Assembly (NCBI GenBank): GCA_022775005.1
Contig: JALFJR010000002.1
Location: forward strand, 1-64,000
Source of the DNA: Parabacteroides sp.
Lineage (GTDB): Bacteria > Bacteroidota > Bacteroidia > Bacteroidales > Tannerellaceae
DNA: 64,000 bases
Reading direction: 5' to 3'
Numbering within the stretch: position 1 is the stretch's first letter; the number at the start of each line of letters is the position of its first letter. The notes under the pieces are model-generated. The model did not search any database. It was given only the letters and a program-made list of their open reading frames with translations, and was not told where the DNA came from. Position numbers and translations under genes: made by a program. Below, piece by piece: positions 1 through 9,284 of this stretch.

Positions 1-88
1 GGTTGATATATCGAAAGCGTGGAAAGCGCTGCGAGTTACTTGAGTTGATCGCTCAAGATGTCCAATGTCGAGACCTTATTCAAGGATA

Positions 89-201
<113 letters not shown>

Positions 202-207
202 AGGGGA

Positions 208-244
208 GGGAGTCAGTCCGAAAGATTGACTCCCTTTTTTTTGT
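208..244 (+). terminator. rRNA operon intrinsic terminator
   Basis: An 8-bp stem GGGAGTCA/TGACTCCC encloses a 12-nt loop and is followed by a run of about eight T. It lies just after the 5S rRNA and closes the rRNA operon. Confidence 0.9.
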
Positions 245-319
245 TTAGAGCTTAGTAAATGACAATAAGAAGCCTATCCTTTCGTTTACAATTATATTGT
301 AGAAAAATACTTTTCTGAT

Positions 320-1477
320 ATGAGCAGTATATATGATTCTCGGCAGCGGTGGAAGTTGGGGTTTATTTTTGCCGCTGTGGTGATTGCTATTTTTTCTGTA
401 GTGGTTTCAGATTTGCTGATCAAAGATCTGGCCCGTGAGGAACGCCAAAAAATGGAGGTTTGGAGTGAGGCAACTCGTGTGATGACTAGCGAGAATCCAA
501 GTTTAAACATGAAACTGATCTTAAAGATTATTCAAGGTAATACCTCTATTCCTGTGATATTATGTACGGATCATGATGAGGTAGTGTCTTATAATAATAT
601 AGAAATCCCTGAGAAGGACTCGGAGCTCTTCCTTAGGAAGAAGGTTAAGGACTTGAAGGCGAAGAATCCTCCTATTGCGATTGACATGGAAGATGGCTCT
701 TTCCAATACCTTTACTATGATGATTCCATTATCTTGAAGCGATTGCTTATTTATCCGTATGCGCAGCTTTCTGTGGTGTTTGTGTTTATCCTACTTGCTT
801 TCTTGGCGTTGGCGAGTACAAAAAGGGCTGAGCAGAATAAGGTGTGGGTCGGCTTGTCCAAGGAAACTGCACACCAGTTAGGAACACCTATTTCCTCTTT
901 GATCGCTTGGGTGGAGTACTTGCGCACCAAGGATATTGACGCTTCCCTCTTGAATGAAATGGACAAGGATGTGAAGCGGCTGCAAACTATTGCGGAGCGT
1001 TTCTCGAAGATTGGCTCTGATCCTGATCCTCTGCCCACGGACCTTGTGGAATCTATCCGAACGGCATTGGGCTATATGTCCACCCGGATCTCTTCCAAAG
1101 TGACTATTCATGCCGATCTGCCTTCGTCTCCGATTTGGGTGTTGATGAATGATTCACTCTTTGCTTGGGTGATCGAGAACTTGACAAAGAATGCCGTAGA
1201 TGCGATGGAGGGCCATGGAGATATTTATCTGCGCATCGAGGAACGAGATACACTCGTGCGGATTGATATAAGCGATACAGGCAAGGGAATCCCTAAATCT
1301 AAGTTTAAGACGGTTTTTAACCCAGGCTATACGACAAAGCAGCGAGGTTGGGGATTGGGGCTCTCTTTGGTGAAGCGAATTATAGAATCTTTACAAGGCG
1401 GAAAGATTTACGTAAAGTCCTCTGAATTAGGCAAAGGAACAACTTTTAGAATAGAACTTCGTACCTATAAAGGTTAA
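320..1477 (+). CDS. Membrane sensor histidine kinase
   Basis: This is a two-component sensor kinase of 385 residues. Two membrane segments (about residues 13-33 and 146-165) bracket an extracytoplasmic domain of roughly 110 residues with no recognisable fold. The H-box KETAHQLGTPISS puts the phospho-accepting histidine near residue 185. The ATPase domain shows an N-box (NLTKNAVDAM), a G1 box (DTGKGIP) and a G2 region (GWGLGLSLVKR). No HAMP domain is obvious between TM2 and the H-box. No response regulator gene adjoins it, so it is an orphan here and its signal is unknown. A weak possible promoter lies between the 5S terminator and the ATG. The enzymatic class is certain; the input is not. Confidence 0.9.
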   Translation: MSSIYDSRQRWKLGFIFAAVVIAIFSVVVSDLLIKDLAREERQKMEVWSEATRVMTSENPSLNMKLILKIIQGNTSIPVILCTDHDEVVSYNNIEIPEKDSELFLRKKVKDLKAKNPPIAIDMEDGSFQYLYYDDSIILKRLLIYPYAQLSVVFVFILLAFLALASTKRAEQNKVWVGLSKETAHQLGTPISSLIAWVEYLRTKDIDASLLNEMDKDVKRLQTIAERFSKIGSDPDPLPTDLVESIRTALGYMSTRISSKVTIHADLPSSPIWVLMNDSLFAWVIENLTKNAVDAMEGHGDIYLRIEERDTLVRIDISDTGKGIPKSKFKTVFNPGYTTKQRGWGLGLSLVKRIIESLQGGKIYVKSSELGKGTTFRIELRTYKG

Positions 1478-1536
1478 AACCTTCTATAATGCTTAAAATA
1501 AAACCCTTTAGATAGTGATTGTAAAAAGAAAAATCG

Positions 1537-1544
1537 TACCTTTG
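1537..1544 (+). promoter_or_regulatory. Bacteroidetes -7 box upstream of yceD-rpmF
   Basis: TACCTTTG matches the Bacteroidetes -7 consensus TAnnTTTG and sits about 20 nt upstream of the TTG start of the DUF177 gene, so the 5' leader would be short. Confidence 0.6.
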
Positions 1545-1566
1545 CAAGGTTTTTACATAAAAGGCT

Positions 1567-2145
1567 TTGGGAAAATTTGAATTATATACGATCGATTTGA
1601 AGAATCTCACTCCTGGAACTCATGAATTTGAGTATCTTTTGGAGAATAAGTTTTTTGTGGACATCGATGGAAATGAGGTACATAAAGGGCATGTGCATGT
1701 CCAATTGACCGTGAAGAAGTCATCGATGGCATTTGAATTGAACTTTCAGATTGCGGGAATGGTTATTGTACTGTGTGATCGTTGCTTGGATGACATGGAG
1801 CTTCCTATCGAGACGCAAGATAAACTGATCGTGAAATTCGGAAAGGAATATGCTGAGGAGAGCGATGAGATTGTGATTATACCGGAAAAGGAGGGAACGA
1901 TCAATATCGCTTGGTTCTTGTATGAGTTCATAGCTTTAGCGATTCCGATCAAGCATGTTCATGCTGCAGGCAAGTGCAATAAGGCAATGGCGGCGAAACT
2001 AAGGAAACATACGGCGAGAAGCCTGGATGACTTAGAGGAGCCATTGGATGAGGAGCAGGAAGAGGTGTCGGGTGAGCAAGATGCTGGTGCTTCAGATCCT
2101 CGCTGGGATGCACTGAAGGGATTATTTGAGAATGATAACAATTAA
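1567..2145 (+). CDS. YceD-family (DUF177) protein upstream of rpmF
   Basis: This is a DUF177/YceD family protein of 192 residues. The family is almost always encoded directly upstream of rpmF and is linked to 23S rRNA and ribosome assembly. The conserved CDRCLDDM motif lies near residue 75, and the C-terminus ends in the family signature DPRWDALKGLF. The start is a TTG; the next in-frame ATG would remove about 37 conserved residues, and a -7 promoter box lies just upstream, so TTG is preferred. The stop is 12 nt before rpmF, consistent with cotranscription. Biochemical role is inferred from family and context. Confidence 0.9.
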   Translation: MGKFELYTIDLKNLTPGTHEFEYLLENKFFVDIDGNEVHKGHVHVQLTVKKSSMAFELNFQIAGMVIVLCDRCLDDMELPIETQDKLIVKFGKEYAEESDEIVIIPEKEGTINIAWFLYEFIALAIPIKHVHAAGKCNKAMAAKLRKHTARSLDDLEEPLDEEQEEVSGEQDAGASDPRWDALKGLFENDNN

Positions 2146-2157
2146 ATAAATAAAACA

Positions 2158-2343
2158 ATGGCACATCCTAAAAGAAGACAAGGTAAGACAAGAACAGCCA
2201 AGAGAAGAACTCATGACAAGGCTGTAGCTCCGACAATGGCAATTTGCCCCAACTGTGGCGCATGGCACGTTTATCACACCGTATGTGGTGAGTGTGGTTA
2301 TTACAGAGGTAAATTAGCAATTGAAAAAGTAGCTGCTGTGTAA
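2158..2343 (+). CDS. rpmF: 50S ribosomal protein L32
   Basis: L32 is a component of the large ribosomal subunit. The protein is 61 residues with a very basic N-terminus (AHPKRRQGKTRTAKRR) and the four-cysteine zinc ribbon CPNCGAWH...CGECGYY, so this is the Zn-binding form. Length and start codon match the family. It follows the DUF177 gene by 12 nt and is closed by an intrinsic terminator, giving a two-gene transcript. Confidence 0.98.
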   Translation: MAHPKRRQGKTRTAKRRTHDKAVAPTMAICPNCGAWHVYHTVCGECGYYRGKLAIEKVAAV

Positions 2344-2382
2344 CGAGTTTATTGAACCTTTGGTTTAATAGACGGAAGAAAT

Positions 2383-2413
2383 AGCCCTAAAAGTTTTTTT
2401 AGGGCTTTTTTTC
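2383..2413 (+). terminator. Intrinsic terminator after rpmF
   Basis: A 10-bp stem AGCCCTAAAA/TTTTAGGGCT is followed by seven T. It separates rpmF from fabH, which therefore probably has its own promoter in the 36 nt that remain. Confidence 0.88.
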
Positions 2414-2448
2414 TAATTACCGAATAGCTCATCCTTAATTTTTGATGT

Positions 2449-3453
2449 ATGGATAAGATTAATGCAGTGATCACCGGTATCGGTGGCTATGTTCCTGAGG
2501 ATATCTTGACCAATGAGGATATCTCAAAGATGGTAGATACGACAGACGAGTGGATCATGACTCGTGTGGGTATCAAAGAGCGTCGAATCTTGCGCGGAGA
2601 GGGCAAGGGTATGTCTTACATGGCAATCAGAGCGGTCAATCAGTTGTTGGAGAAAACGAACACGAAGCCGGAGGAGGTAGAGGTGTTGTTTACAGCGACT
2701 ACGACACCGGATCACCATTTCCCGACAACCTCCTCGATCATCGCATATCACACGGGTTGTAAAAATGCGATGACCTTCGACATGCAAGGTGCTTGCGCCG
2801 GTTTTCTTTATGCGTTAGAGACGGGTGCGAACTATATCCGTTCGGGGCGCTATAAGAAGGTGGTAGTGGTAGCTGGTGATAAGATGACCGCTATTACAGA
2901 CTATACTGATCGTTCTACCTGCCCTCTGTTTGGTGACGGTTGTGGTGCGGTCATGTTAGAACCTACGACAGAGGAGATCGGTATCATGGATACGATTCTG
3001 CGTACAGATGGTATTGGTTATTCGCATCTAATCATGAAATCGGGTGGATCTGCTTATCCTCCCTCGCATGAGACAGTGGATAATCATGAGCATTTTGTAT
3101 TTCAAGATGGACGTTATGTGTTTAAGTATGCGGTTTCCTATATGGCAGATGCTGCTGCTGAGATTGCGGAGCGTAACCATTTGACACATGATGACATTGC
3201 TTGGATTGTGCCTCATCAGGCGAACTTGCGTATCATTGATGCGACAGCGAAGCGTCTGGGTGTTTCAGAAGACAAGGTGATGATCAATATTCAGAAGTAC
3301 GGTAACACGAGTGCGGGTACGATTCCCCTTTGCCTTTGGGAGTGGGAGAATCAGCTCAAGAAGGGCGATAATTTGATTTTGGCTGCTTTTGGCGCTGGCT
3401 TTACATGGGGTGCGTTATACCTGAAATGGGGCTATGATGGAAAAAAAGCATAA
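2449..3453 (+). CDS. fabH: Beta-ketoacyl-ACP synthase III
   Basis: FabH condenses acetyl-CoA or a related primer with malonyl-ACP to start fatty acid synthesis in the cytoplasm. The 334-residue protein shows the catalytic triad: Cys116 in [10 protein letters not shown], His256 in WIVPHQAN and Asn286 in KYGNTSAG. Length is normal for the family. The reading frame overlaps the start of era by 20 nt, which suggests translational coupling, and era and der follow in the same direction as in many Bacteroidales. Confidence 0.97.
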   Translation: MDKINAVITGIGGYVPEDILTNEDISKMVDTTDEWIMTRVGIKERRILRGEGKGMSYMAIRAVNQLLEKTNTKPEEVEVLFTATTTPDHHFPTTSSIIAYHTGCKNAMTFDMQGACAGFLYALETGANYIRSGRYKKVVVVAGDKMTAITDYTDRSTCPLFGDGCGAVMLEPTTEEIGIMDTILRTDGIGYSHLIMKSGGSAYPPSHETVDNHEHFVFQDGRYVFKYAVSYMADAAAEIAERNHLTHDDIAWIVPHQANLRIIDATAKRLGVSEDKVMINIQKYGNTSAGTIPLCLWEWENQLKKGDNLILAAFGAGFTWGALYLKWGYDGKKA

Positions 3454-4327
3454 GTCGGGCTTTGTCAATATCGTGGGTAACCCCAATGTGGGGAAATCTA
3501 CGTTGATGAATAAGTTGGTTGGCGAGCGTATTTCTATCATTACCTCTAAGGCGCAAACCACGCGTCATCGGATCATGGGTATCGTGAATACCGACGATAT
3601 GCAAATTGTCTATTCAGACACACCTGGTGTACTGCGGCCCAACTATAAGCTGCAGGAATCTATGCTTAATTTTTCGGAATCTGCCTTAGGCGATGCGGAC
3701 GTATTGCTGTATGTAACCGACGTGGTTGAGACAGTGGATAAGAACAACGATTTCTTGCAACGGGTGGAGCACATGTCGTGCCCGGTCTTGTTGTTGATCA
3801 ATAAGATTGACCAAAGCAATCAGACGGAGTTGGAGGGGTTGGTTGCTCGTTGGAAGGAATTGATGCCGCAGGCTGAGATAATACCAATCTCGGCGTTGAC
3901 CAACTTCAATGTGGACTATGTGAAACGCCGGGTGGAGGAGCTGATGCCTGAGTCGCCTCCCTATTTCGAGAAAGATGCCTTGACTGATAAACCGGCTCGG
4001 TTCTTCGTGACGGAGATTATTCGCGAGAAGATCTTACTGTATTACCAAAAGGAGATTCCTTATTCGGTAGAGGTGGTAGTTGAGGAGTTCAAAGAGGATG
4101 AGACAATGATCCGTATTAAGTCGCTGATCATTGTAGAACGTGATTCTCAAAAGGGAATCATCATTGGACATAGAGGGCAGGCACTGAAGAAAGTGGGTGC
4201 CATGGCTCGTAAGGACATTGAACGGTTTTTCGACAAGAAGGTTTTCCTTGAGATGTTTGTCAAGGTTGAGAAAGATTGGCGCAATCGCGATAGCTTGTTG
4301 AAGACTTTTGGTTATCAATTAGATTAA
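3434..4327 (+). CDS. era: GTPase Era
   Basis: Era is an essential GTPase that binds the 3' end of 16S rRNA and takes part in 30S assembly. The 297-residue protein has G1 [10 protein letters not shown]3 DTPG and G4 NKID, and a C-terminal KH domain with [15 protein letters not shown]. Two adjacent ATG codons (3434 and 3437) can start it; both lie inside the end of fabH, so the genes overlap. Der starts 12 nt after its stop. Confidence 0.98.
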   Translation: MMEKKHKSGFVNIVGNPNVGKSTLMNKLVGERISIITSKAQTTRHRIMGIVNTDDMQIVYSDTPGVLRPNYKLQESMLNFSESALGDADVLLYVTDVVETVDKNNDFLQRVEHMSCPVLLLINKIDQSNQTELEGLVARWKELMPQAEIIPISALTNFNVDYVKRRVEELMPESPPYFEKDALTDKPARFFVTEIIREKILLYYQKEIPYSVEVVVEEFKEDETMIRIKSLIIVERDSQKGIIIGHRGQALKKVGAMARKDIERFFDKKVFLEMFVKVEKDWRNRDSLLKTFGYQLD

Positions 4328-4339
4328 AAGAATAAGCTT

Positions 4340-5653
4340 ATGGGAAATATCGTAGCGATAGTGGGTAGGCCCAATGTGGGTAAATCTACTCTTTTCAACC
4401 GATTGACGGGTACTCGCCAAGCGATTGTGAATGAGGAGGCGGGAACTACCCGTGATCGTCAATACGGAAAAGTGGAATGGGCTGGCAAAGAGTTTTCGTT
4501 GATTGATACGGGTGGTTGGGTGGTCAACTCAGAGGACATTTTCGAAGAGGAGATCAACAAACAGGTGAGGATTGCGATCGAAGAGGCGGATGTGATACTC
4601 TTTGTAGTGGATGTGGTGAGTGGCATCAATGATTTGGACATGGAAGTTGCGAATATCTTGCGTCGTTGCAAACGACCGGTAATCGTGGTGGCGAATAAAG
4701 CGGATAATTACGCTTTGCATGCCTCCTCTGCGGAGTTCTACTCTTTTGGATTGGGCGATCCTTTCTGCATCTCAGCCATCAATGGCTCTTATACTGGAGA
4801 TCTGCTGGAAAAGATTGTGGCTTCCCTGCCTGAGGACAATGGCGAGGTGCTTGAGGAAGAGTTGCCTCGTATTGCGATTATTGGCCGTCCTAATGCGGGA
4901 AAGTCTTCGTTGATCAATGCGTTTATCGGTGAGGATCGACATATTGTGACGGATATTGCTGGAACAACACGTGATTCTATCTATACGAAATATAATAAAT
5001 TTGGATTGAATTTTTACTTGGTTGATACGGCTGGTATCCGAAAGAAGGGTAAGGTAAATGAGGATCTGGAGTATTATTCTGTGATTCGTTCCATCCGTGC
5101 TATCGAGACTTCGGATGTTTGTGTCTTGATGTTGGATGCAACCCGTGGTATTGAAAGTCAAGATTTGAATATTTTCTCGTTAGTACAGAAGAACAAGAAG
5201 GGATTGGTGGTCTGCGTGAACAAGTGGGACTTGGTGGAGGATAAGAATCAGAAGGTGATCGATACCTATATGGAGGCTATCCGTGCCCGTTTGGCTCCAT
5301 TCACAGATTTCCCGATTCTGTTTATTTCGGCATTGACGAAACAACGCATCTTGAAGGTGTTGGAGACGGCGAAGATGGTTTATGAGAATCGTTCCAAGCG
5401 TGTCTCTACTGCTAAGCTGAATGAAGTGCTGCTGCCGATCATTGAGAATTATCCTCCTCCAGCATGGAAAGGGAAATACATCAAGATCAAGTATATCACA
5501 CAGCTCCCTGCGGGTAGTGTACCCTCTTTTGTCTTTTTCTGTAACTTGCCGCAATGGATCAAGGATCCTTATAAACGCTTCTTGGAGAATAAGATTAGAG
5601 AGAACTGGAGTTTCACTGGCACGCCGATTAACATCTTTATTCGCGAGAAATAA
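4340..5653 (+). CDS. der: Ribosome biogenesis GTPase Der (EngA)
   Basis: Der is a double GTPase required for 50S subunit maturation. The 437-residue protein contains two tandem G domains, each with its own P-loop (GRPNVGKST near residue 9, GRPNAGKSS near 181), DTGG/DTAG G3 motifs and NKAD/NKWD G4 motifs, followed by a KH-like C-terminal domain. It is the last gene of the fabH-era-der run; a convergent terminator region lies 18 nt downstream. Confidence 0.98.
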   Translation: MGNIVAIVGRPNVGKSTLFNRLTGTRQAIVNEEAGTTRDRQYGKVEWAGKEFSLIDTGGWVVNSEDIFEEEINKQVRIAIEEADVILFVVDVVSGINDLDMEVANILRRCKRPVIVVANKADNYALHASSAEFYSFGLGDPFCISAINGSYTGDLLEKIVASLPEDNGEVLEEELPRIAIIGRPNAGKSSLINAFIGEDRHIVTDIAGTTRDSIYTKYNKFGLNFYLVDTAGIRKKGKVNEDLEYYSVIRSIRAIETSDVCVLMLDATRGIESQDLNIFSLVQKNKKGLVVCVNKWDLVEDKNQKVIDTYMEAIRARLAPFTDFPILFISALTKQRILKVLETAKMVYENRSKRVSTAKLNEVLLPIIENYPPPAWKGKYIKIKYITQLPAGSVPSFVFFCNLPQWIKDPYKRFLENKIRENWSFTGTPINIFIREK

Positions 5654-5670
5654 AGCGGTATAACATTATA

Positions 5671-5724
5671 ATACAATAAGGCGATTCGCTTTGATTAGTT
5701 GATCAAGGAATCGACTTATTGTAT
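5671..5724. terminator. Inverted repeat between der and the GH3 pseudogene
   Basis: A 10-bp perfect repeat (ATACAATAAG ... CTTATTGTAT) with an inner GATTC/GAATC pair lies between two convergent genes. There is no strong T-run, so it is a probable bidirectional terminator or a processing hairpin. Confidence 0.55.
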
Positions 5725-5743
5725 GTGTATGATTGATAAAGAC

Positions 5744-8134
5744 TTATCGCTTTAACAGGTTGATATGCTGTTGCGGCGTCAACACGGCATGAACCTTCTC
5801 AATGACGGTGTTGTTGGGGCACTCAAAAGAACCTCTCAAACGAATGTCAGCTGCGGATGAGCCAATCTGTGCCTCATAATGTCCGGCCTCTGTGACCCAT
5901 TGGCTATTATGCTCATCGAAAGAGGCTAAATCTGCGTCTGTCAGTGTGAAGACTACCTCCTCGCTCTGGCCCGGTTGCAATAGGGCTGTCTTTGCAAAAG
6001 CACGCAACTCCTTCTCGGGCTTCTCCATCTCTTTGTCAGGAGCGGCTACATACAGCTGAACGACCTCTTTACCAGCTACCTCACCTTGGTTGGTAATCAC
6101 GCAACGCACCCGATAGCCCTTGCTTTGCGGCTCCACTTTCAGGCCAGCGTAGTTGAAGGTGGTATAGGATTCCCCATAACCGAATGGATAAGAAACGGCC
6201 TGCTTGAAGCTGTCGAAATAGCGATAACCTACGTAAATGCCCTCCTCGTAGTTGGTGTAGTCGATGTTGGGACGGTTGGTCGGTTGATCGGTGCCACCCA
6301 TAAAACTGCCCATCATCTCTTTGGGATCCACGCTGCCTGCGTCAGGGAAGTTCTTTGCGGAAGCTGTGTCAGTGCTCTTCATCGGGAAGGTCATCGGCAG
6401 TTTGCCAGATGGATTCACCTTGCAGGATGTCAGCTACCGTGTTACCGCCCTCTTGACCAGCTTGCCAAGCCAATAGAATGGCGTCAGGAATGGATTTCCA
6501 GCTGGCTGTTTCGATCACACCCCCAATGTTGAGGATTACGACGGTTTTTTGCCCTCCTTGTGGAAAGCCTCAGTGACTGTTTTGATTAGCGCCTGCTCTT
6601 GTTCGGTCAAGTTGAAATCACCGGCGATGGCACGATCTTGGAACTCACCAGAGCTACGTCCGATTGTGATGAAAGCGATGTCTGCTTCTTTGGCCTTGGC
6701 TGCCACACCAGCAGCTTCAGGTACGAACTCCGGAATACGGGGCTGATTGAAGAAGGCCATCATCGGATTGTCGCTCTTGGGACGCTTCGCTTCCTCGTCT
6801 GCTCTGTACTTGGCGTACATCGCCTTTACCTCCTCATCTAAGGTGTAACCAGCCTGCTCCAATCCCTCCACTAAAGATACGGTATAAGCTTCGTGTACGT
6901 CTCCACTACCAGTTCCTCCAGCTATAAAGTCGTAAGAGGTAGTGCCATAGGCAGCGATTTTCTTAATAGACGGAGAGAGTGGTAGCGCTTTACCACTGTT
7001 TTTCAATAGGATCATACCTCCTGCTGCAGAGGCACGAGTCACCTCGGCATGTGCTTTGAGATCTGGACGATCGCTGTATTTATAACGCTGGAAATGAGGA
7101 GATTGTAACACGAGGTTAAGTAAACGGGTCACGTCTGTATCCACATCCTCCATAGAGAGCTGTTTATTCTCAATCGCTTTCAAAATGGCCTGCTTTTGAT
7201 CAGGACGACCGGGCATCAAGAGGTCGTTACCCGCATGGATTTGCGCTGGAGCGTTCTTGCCGCCAAACCAATCGGTCATAACCAATCCCTTGAAGCCCCA
7301 CTCCTCACGCAAGATCGTGGTCAAAAGACTGCGACTTTCTGAGTCATATTCGCCATTGATCTTGTTATAGGAAGACATCACAGTCCAGGGTTGGGCCTCC
7401 TTCACCACCATTTCAAATCCTTTTAGATAAATTTCTCTGAGGGCACGTGGTGTAAGACGGGCATCGTTACCGGTACGGTTGGTTTCTTGGCTGTTCACGG
7501 CAAAGTGCTTGACGCTAGTGCCTACGCCTTGGCTCTGAACCCCCTGTACCATTGCCGAAGCCATCTTGCCAGTCAGGTAGGGATCCTCGGAATAGTATTC
7601 GAAGTTACGGCCACAGAGTGGGCTGCGGTGAAAGTTCAAGGCTGGGCCTAACAAGACATCACACCCATATTCTTTTACCTCTTCGCCCATTGCTACTCCT
7701 ACGCTGTGCACTAACGTTGTATTCCAAGTCGAAGCTAACAGTGTGGCAATGGGGAATGCCGTACAGTAATAAGTAGCATCCGCTCCCTCACGGGTAGGGT
7801 TGATGCGCAGGCCGGCAGGACCATCGGCCACGATAATGGCTGGAATGCCTAAACGGGCAACGCCATGTGTGGTGCCAGCCGCACCGGGCACTAAGTCTTG
7901 TGTGCTGCCTACTACGGCGGATTGACCGCCTACACCCGCCATACCTGTGCCCACTAACAAGCTCACTTTCTCTTCTGTGGTCATGGCGCTTACCACCTGT
8001 TCAACAGGATCTTTTCCGAGTTGTGGCACGTTTTGAGCCACGGATGCTTGCACGCCGGCGGCGATGCAAACACTCATCATCCATTTGTTCGTACTGTCAA
8101 AATACTATTTAGGCTTCTGATTAATATTAGTCAT
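5744..8134 (-). pseudogene. GH3 beta-glucosidase, broken by three lesions
   Basis: This was a periplasmic glycoside hydrolase family 3 enzyme. The N-terminal part (ORF 6536-8080) carries the TIM barrel with the nucleophile motif VMTDWFGG; the C-terminal part (5744-6418) carries the end of the alpha/beta domain and a fibronectin III-like domain. The two ORFs are in the same frame but are joined by a stretch readable only in another frame (...[15 protein letters not shown]...ADILQG). The pattern fits a one-base loss in an A-run near 6545 and a five-base loss near 6416, where AAGGT probably stood twice; together they lose six bases, so frame is regained. The natural start appears to be the ATG at 8134, but its codon 10 is TAG (8105-8107). 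The ATG at 8080 gives only a poor signal peptide. A single homopolymer sequencing error cannot explain all three. Confidence 0.8.
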
Positions 8135-8167
8135 GTTGCAAAAATAGTGATTATTTTAGGGTAGCAC

Positions 8168-8199
8168 TTTGCCGTATCACTACAAAAATCGTATCTTTG
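8168..8199 (+). promoter_or_regulatory. Promoter for the cobalamin riboswitch transcript
   Basis: TTTG at 8168 and TATCTTTG at 8192 are separated by 20 nt, a full Bacteroidetes sigma-ABfr promoter. Transcription would start just before the riboswitch P1 stem. Confidence 0.75.
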
Positions 8200-8206
8200 C
8201 CGCTGA

Positions 8207-8390
8207 GCATTGTTCCTCTTTCCCGTATTTTTTTGTGAAGAGGATTAAAAGGGAATCGGGTGAGAATCCCGGACAGTCCCGCTGCTGTGAGTTTCCAAGA
8301 AAAGACTGAGGCATTCCATAGCCACTGTTTTCAAGATAAGAAAATGGGAAGGCGCCTTTAGTCGGAAGCGAGTCAGAAGACCTGCAATGC
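8207..8390 (+). ncRNA. Cobalamin (AdoCbl-type) riboswitch
   Basis: The element binds a B12 form and represses what follows. Diagnostic blocks occur in order: TTAAAAGGGAATCGGGTGAGAATCCCGG, ACAGTCCCGCTGCTGTGA, the receptor segment AGCCACTG, GGGAAGGCGCC, and the B12 box AGTCAGAAGACCTGC at 8371. A P1 stem GCATTG (8207) with CAATGC (8385) closes it. It is on the plus strand and points toward the outer-membrane barrel gene at 8661, not toward a recognisable btuB. A hairpin that could be its expression platform lies at 8512. Confidence 0.93.
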
Positions 8391-8511
8391 CTATGGAGTT
8401 TCGACGGCTTCGAGGAAGGCCGAAGGGCATGGAGTGGAATTGCGCTCTTTATTCCGTTGAACTGTCGAATCTTGCACCGTATAATTATTTTGCCATAATA
8501 ATTAGTAAAAG

Positions 8512-8564
8512 GAGGCATGGATTGAACAACGGGATGAGCGCCGATGTAGGACCATGCCTCTTTT
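8512..8564 (+). terminator. Terminator-like hairpin downstream of the riboswitch
   Basis: A perfect 9-bp stem GAGGCATGG/CCATGCCTC with a 31-nt loop is followed by TTTTATG. Its position between the aptamer and the next gene makes it a candidate regulated terminator, though the loop is long and the T-run short. Confidence 0.55.
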
Positions 8565-8660
8565 ATGTAAAATCGGACTAATATTTATGAACTATTTGGG
8601 TTGGTGCCAGGTTTTCGTAAAAGAGAGAGTTCTATATTCATAGTTATAAATAGAGATAAG

Positions 8661-9275
8661 ATGAGAAATAAACGAATGATTATAGGGCTGATGCTTTCAG
8701 CCTTTTTGTTTATGATAGGACAAGCGAATGCGCAGGTGCGCTTAGGGGTCAAAGGTGGTGTGAATATTGCTTCAGTTCATTTCAGTTCTGATGTGTTGAA
8801 ATCCGATAATGTGACGGGCTTCCAGATCGGTCCCATGATCGAGGGTTCGTTGCCCTTGGTCGGTGTTGGCTTCGATGCGGCGATTCTTTATGCGCAAAAA
8901 GGTCTGGAGACAAGGACTGCGGGTGGTGAGAAAACCTCACTTAAGAATGATTATATTGACGTGCCTGTAAATCTGAAATGGAAGTTGGGATTGCCGGTGG
9001 CGAAGCTCTATCTGACCGCAGGTCCTTATGTTGGCTTTCGTGTGGGAGGCAATAAAATCTGGCAGATACCAGGTAGTATGGTGGATCAGGTGAAGACGAA
9101 AAACTTCAGTGCCGGATTGAACTTTGGTGCGGGTGTGGAGTTGATTAGCCATCTGCAGGTAGGCCTGAATTATGGTTTAGGATTAACTGATAACTACAGT
9201 GTGGAATCCCTCTCTTTAACAAAGAGCGATGGTAAGAGCCGAGGGTGGTCTGTCACTGCGGCCATTCTTTTCTAA
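8661..9275 (+). CDS. Small outer-membrane beta-barrel protein
   Basis: A 204-residue protein with a signal peptide (MRNKRMIIGLMLSAFLFMIGQANAQ, cleaved after AQ) and a mature part of alternating strands ending in a C-terminal Phe (VTAAILF), as in the porin/PorT-like eight-stranded barrels (PF13568 type) common in Bacteroidetes. The ORF track starts at 8601, but the ATG at 8661 directly precedes the signal peptide. It is the first gene after the cobalamin riboswitch, 270 nt downstream, so its expression may respond to B12; the distance leaves room for a second promoter. No ligand can be named. priA begins 9 nt after its stop. Confidence 0.8.
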   Translation: MRNKRMIIGLMLSAFLFMIGQANAQVRLGVKGGVNIASVHFSSDVLKSDNVTGFQIGPMIEGSLPLVGVGFDAAILYAQKGLETRTAGGEKTSLKNDYIDVPVNLKWKLGLPVAKLYLTAGPYVGFRVGGNKIWQIPGSMVDQVKTKNFSAGLNFGAGVELISHLQVGLNYGLGLTDNYSVESLSLTKSDGKSRGWSVTAAILF

Positions 9276-9284
9276 GTTGGCAGC

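Noticed and set aside
5744-8134. Programmed frameshift producing full GH3
   Set aside because: Two separate shifts plus an upstream stop codon would be needed; decay is simpler.
8387-8581. 64-residue ORF after the riboswitch
   Set aside because: Overlaps the B12 box end and the hairpin; no btuB or other family features.
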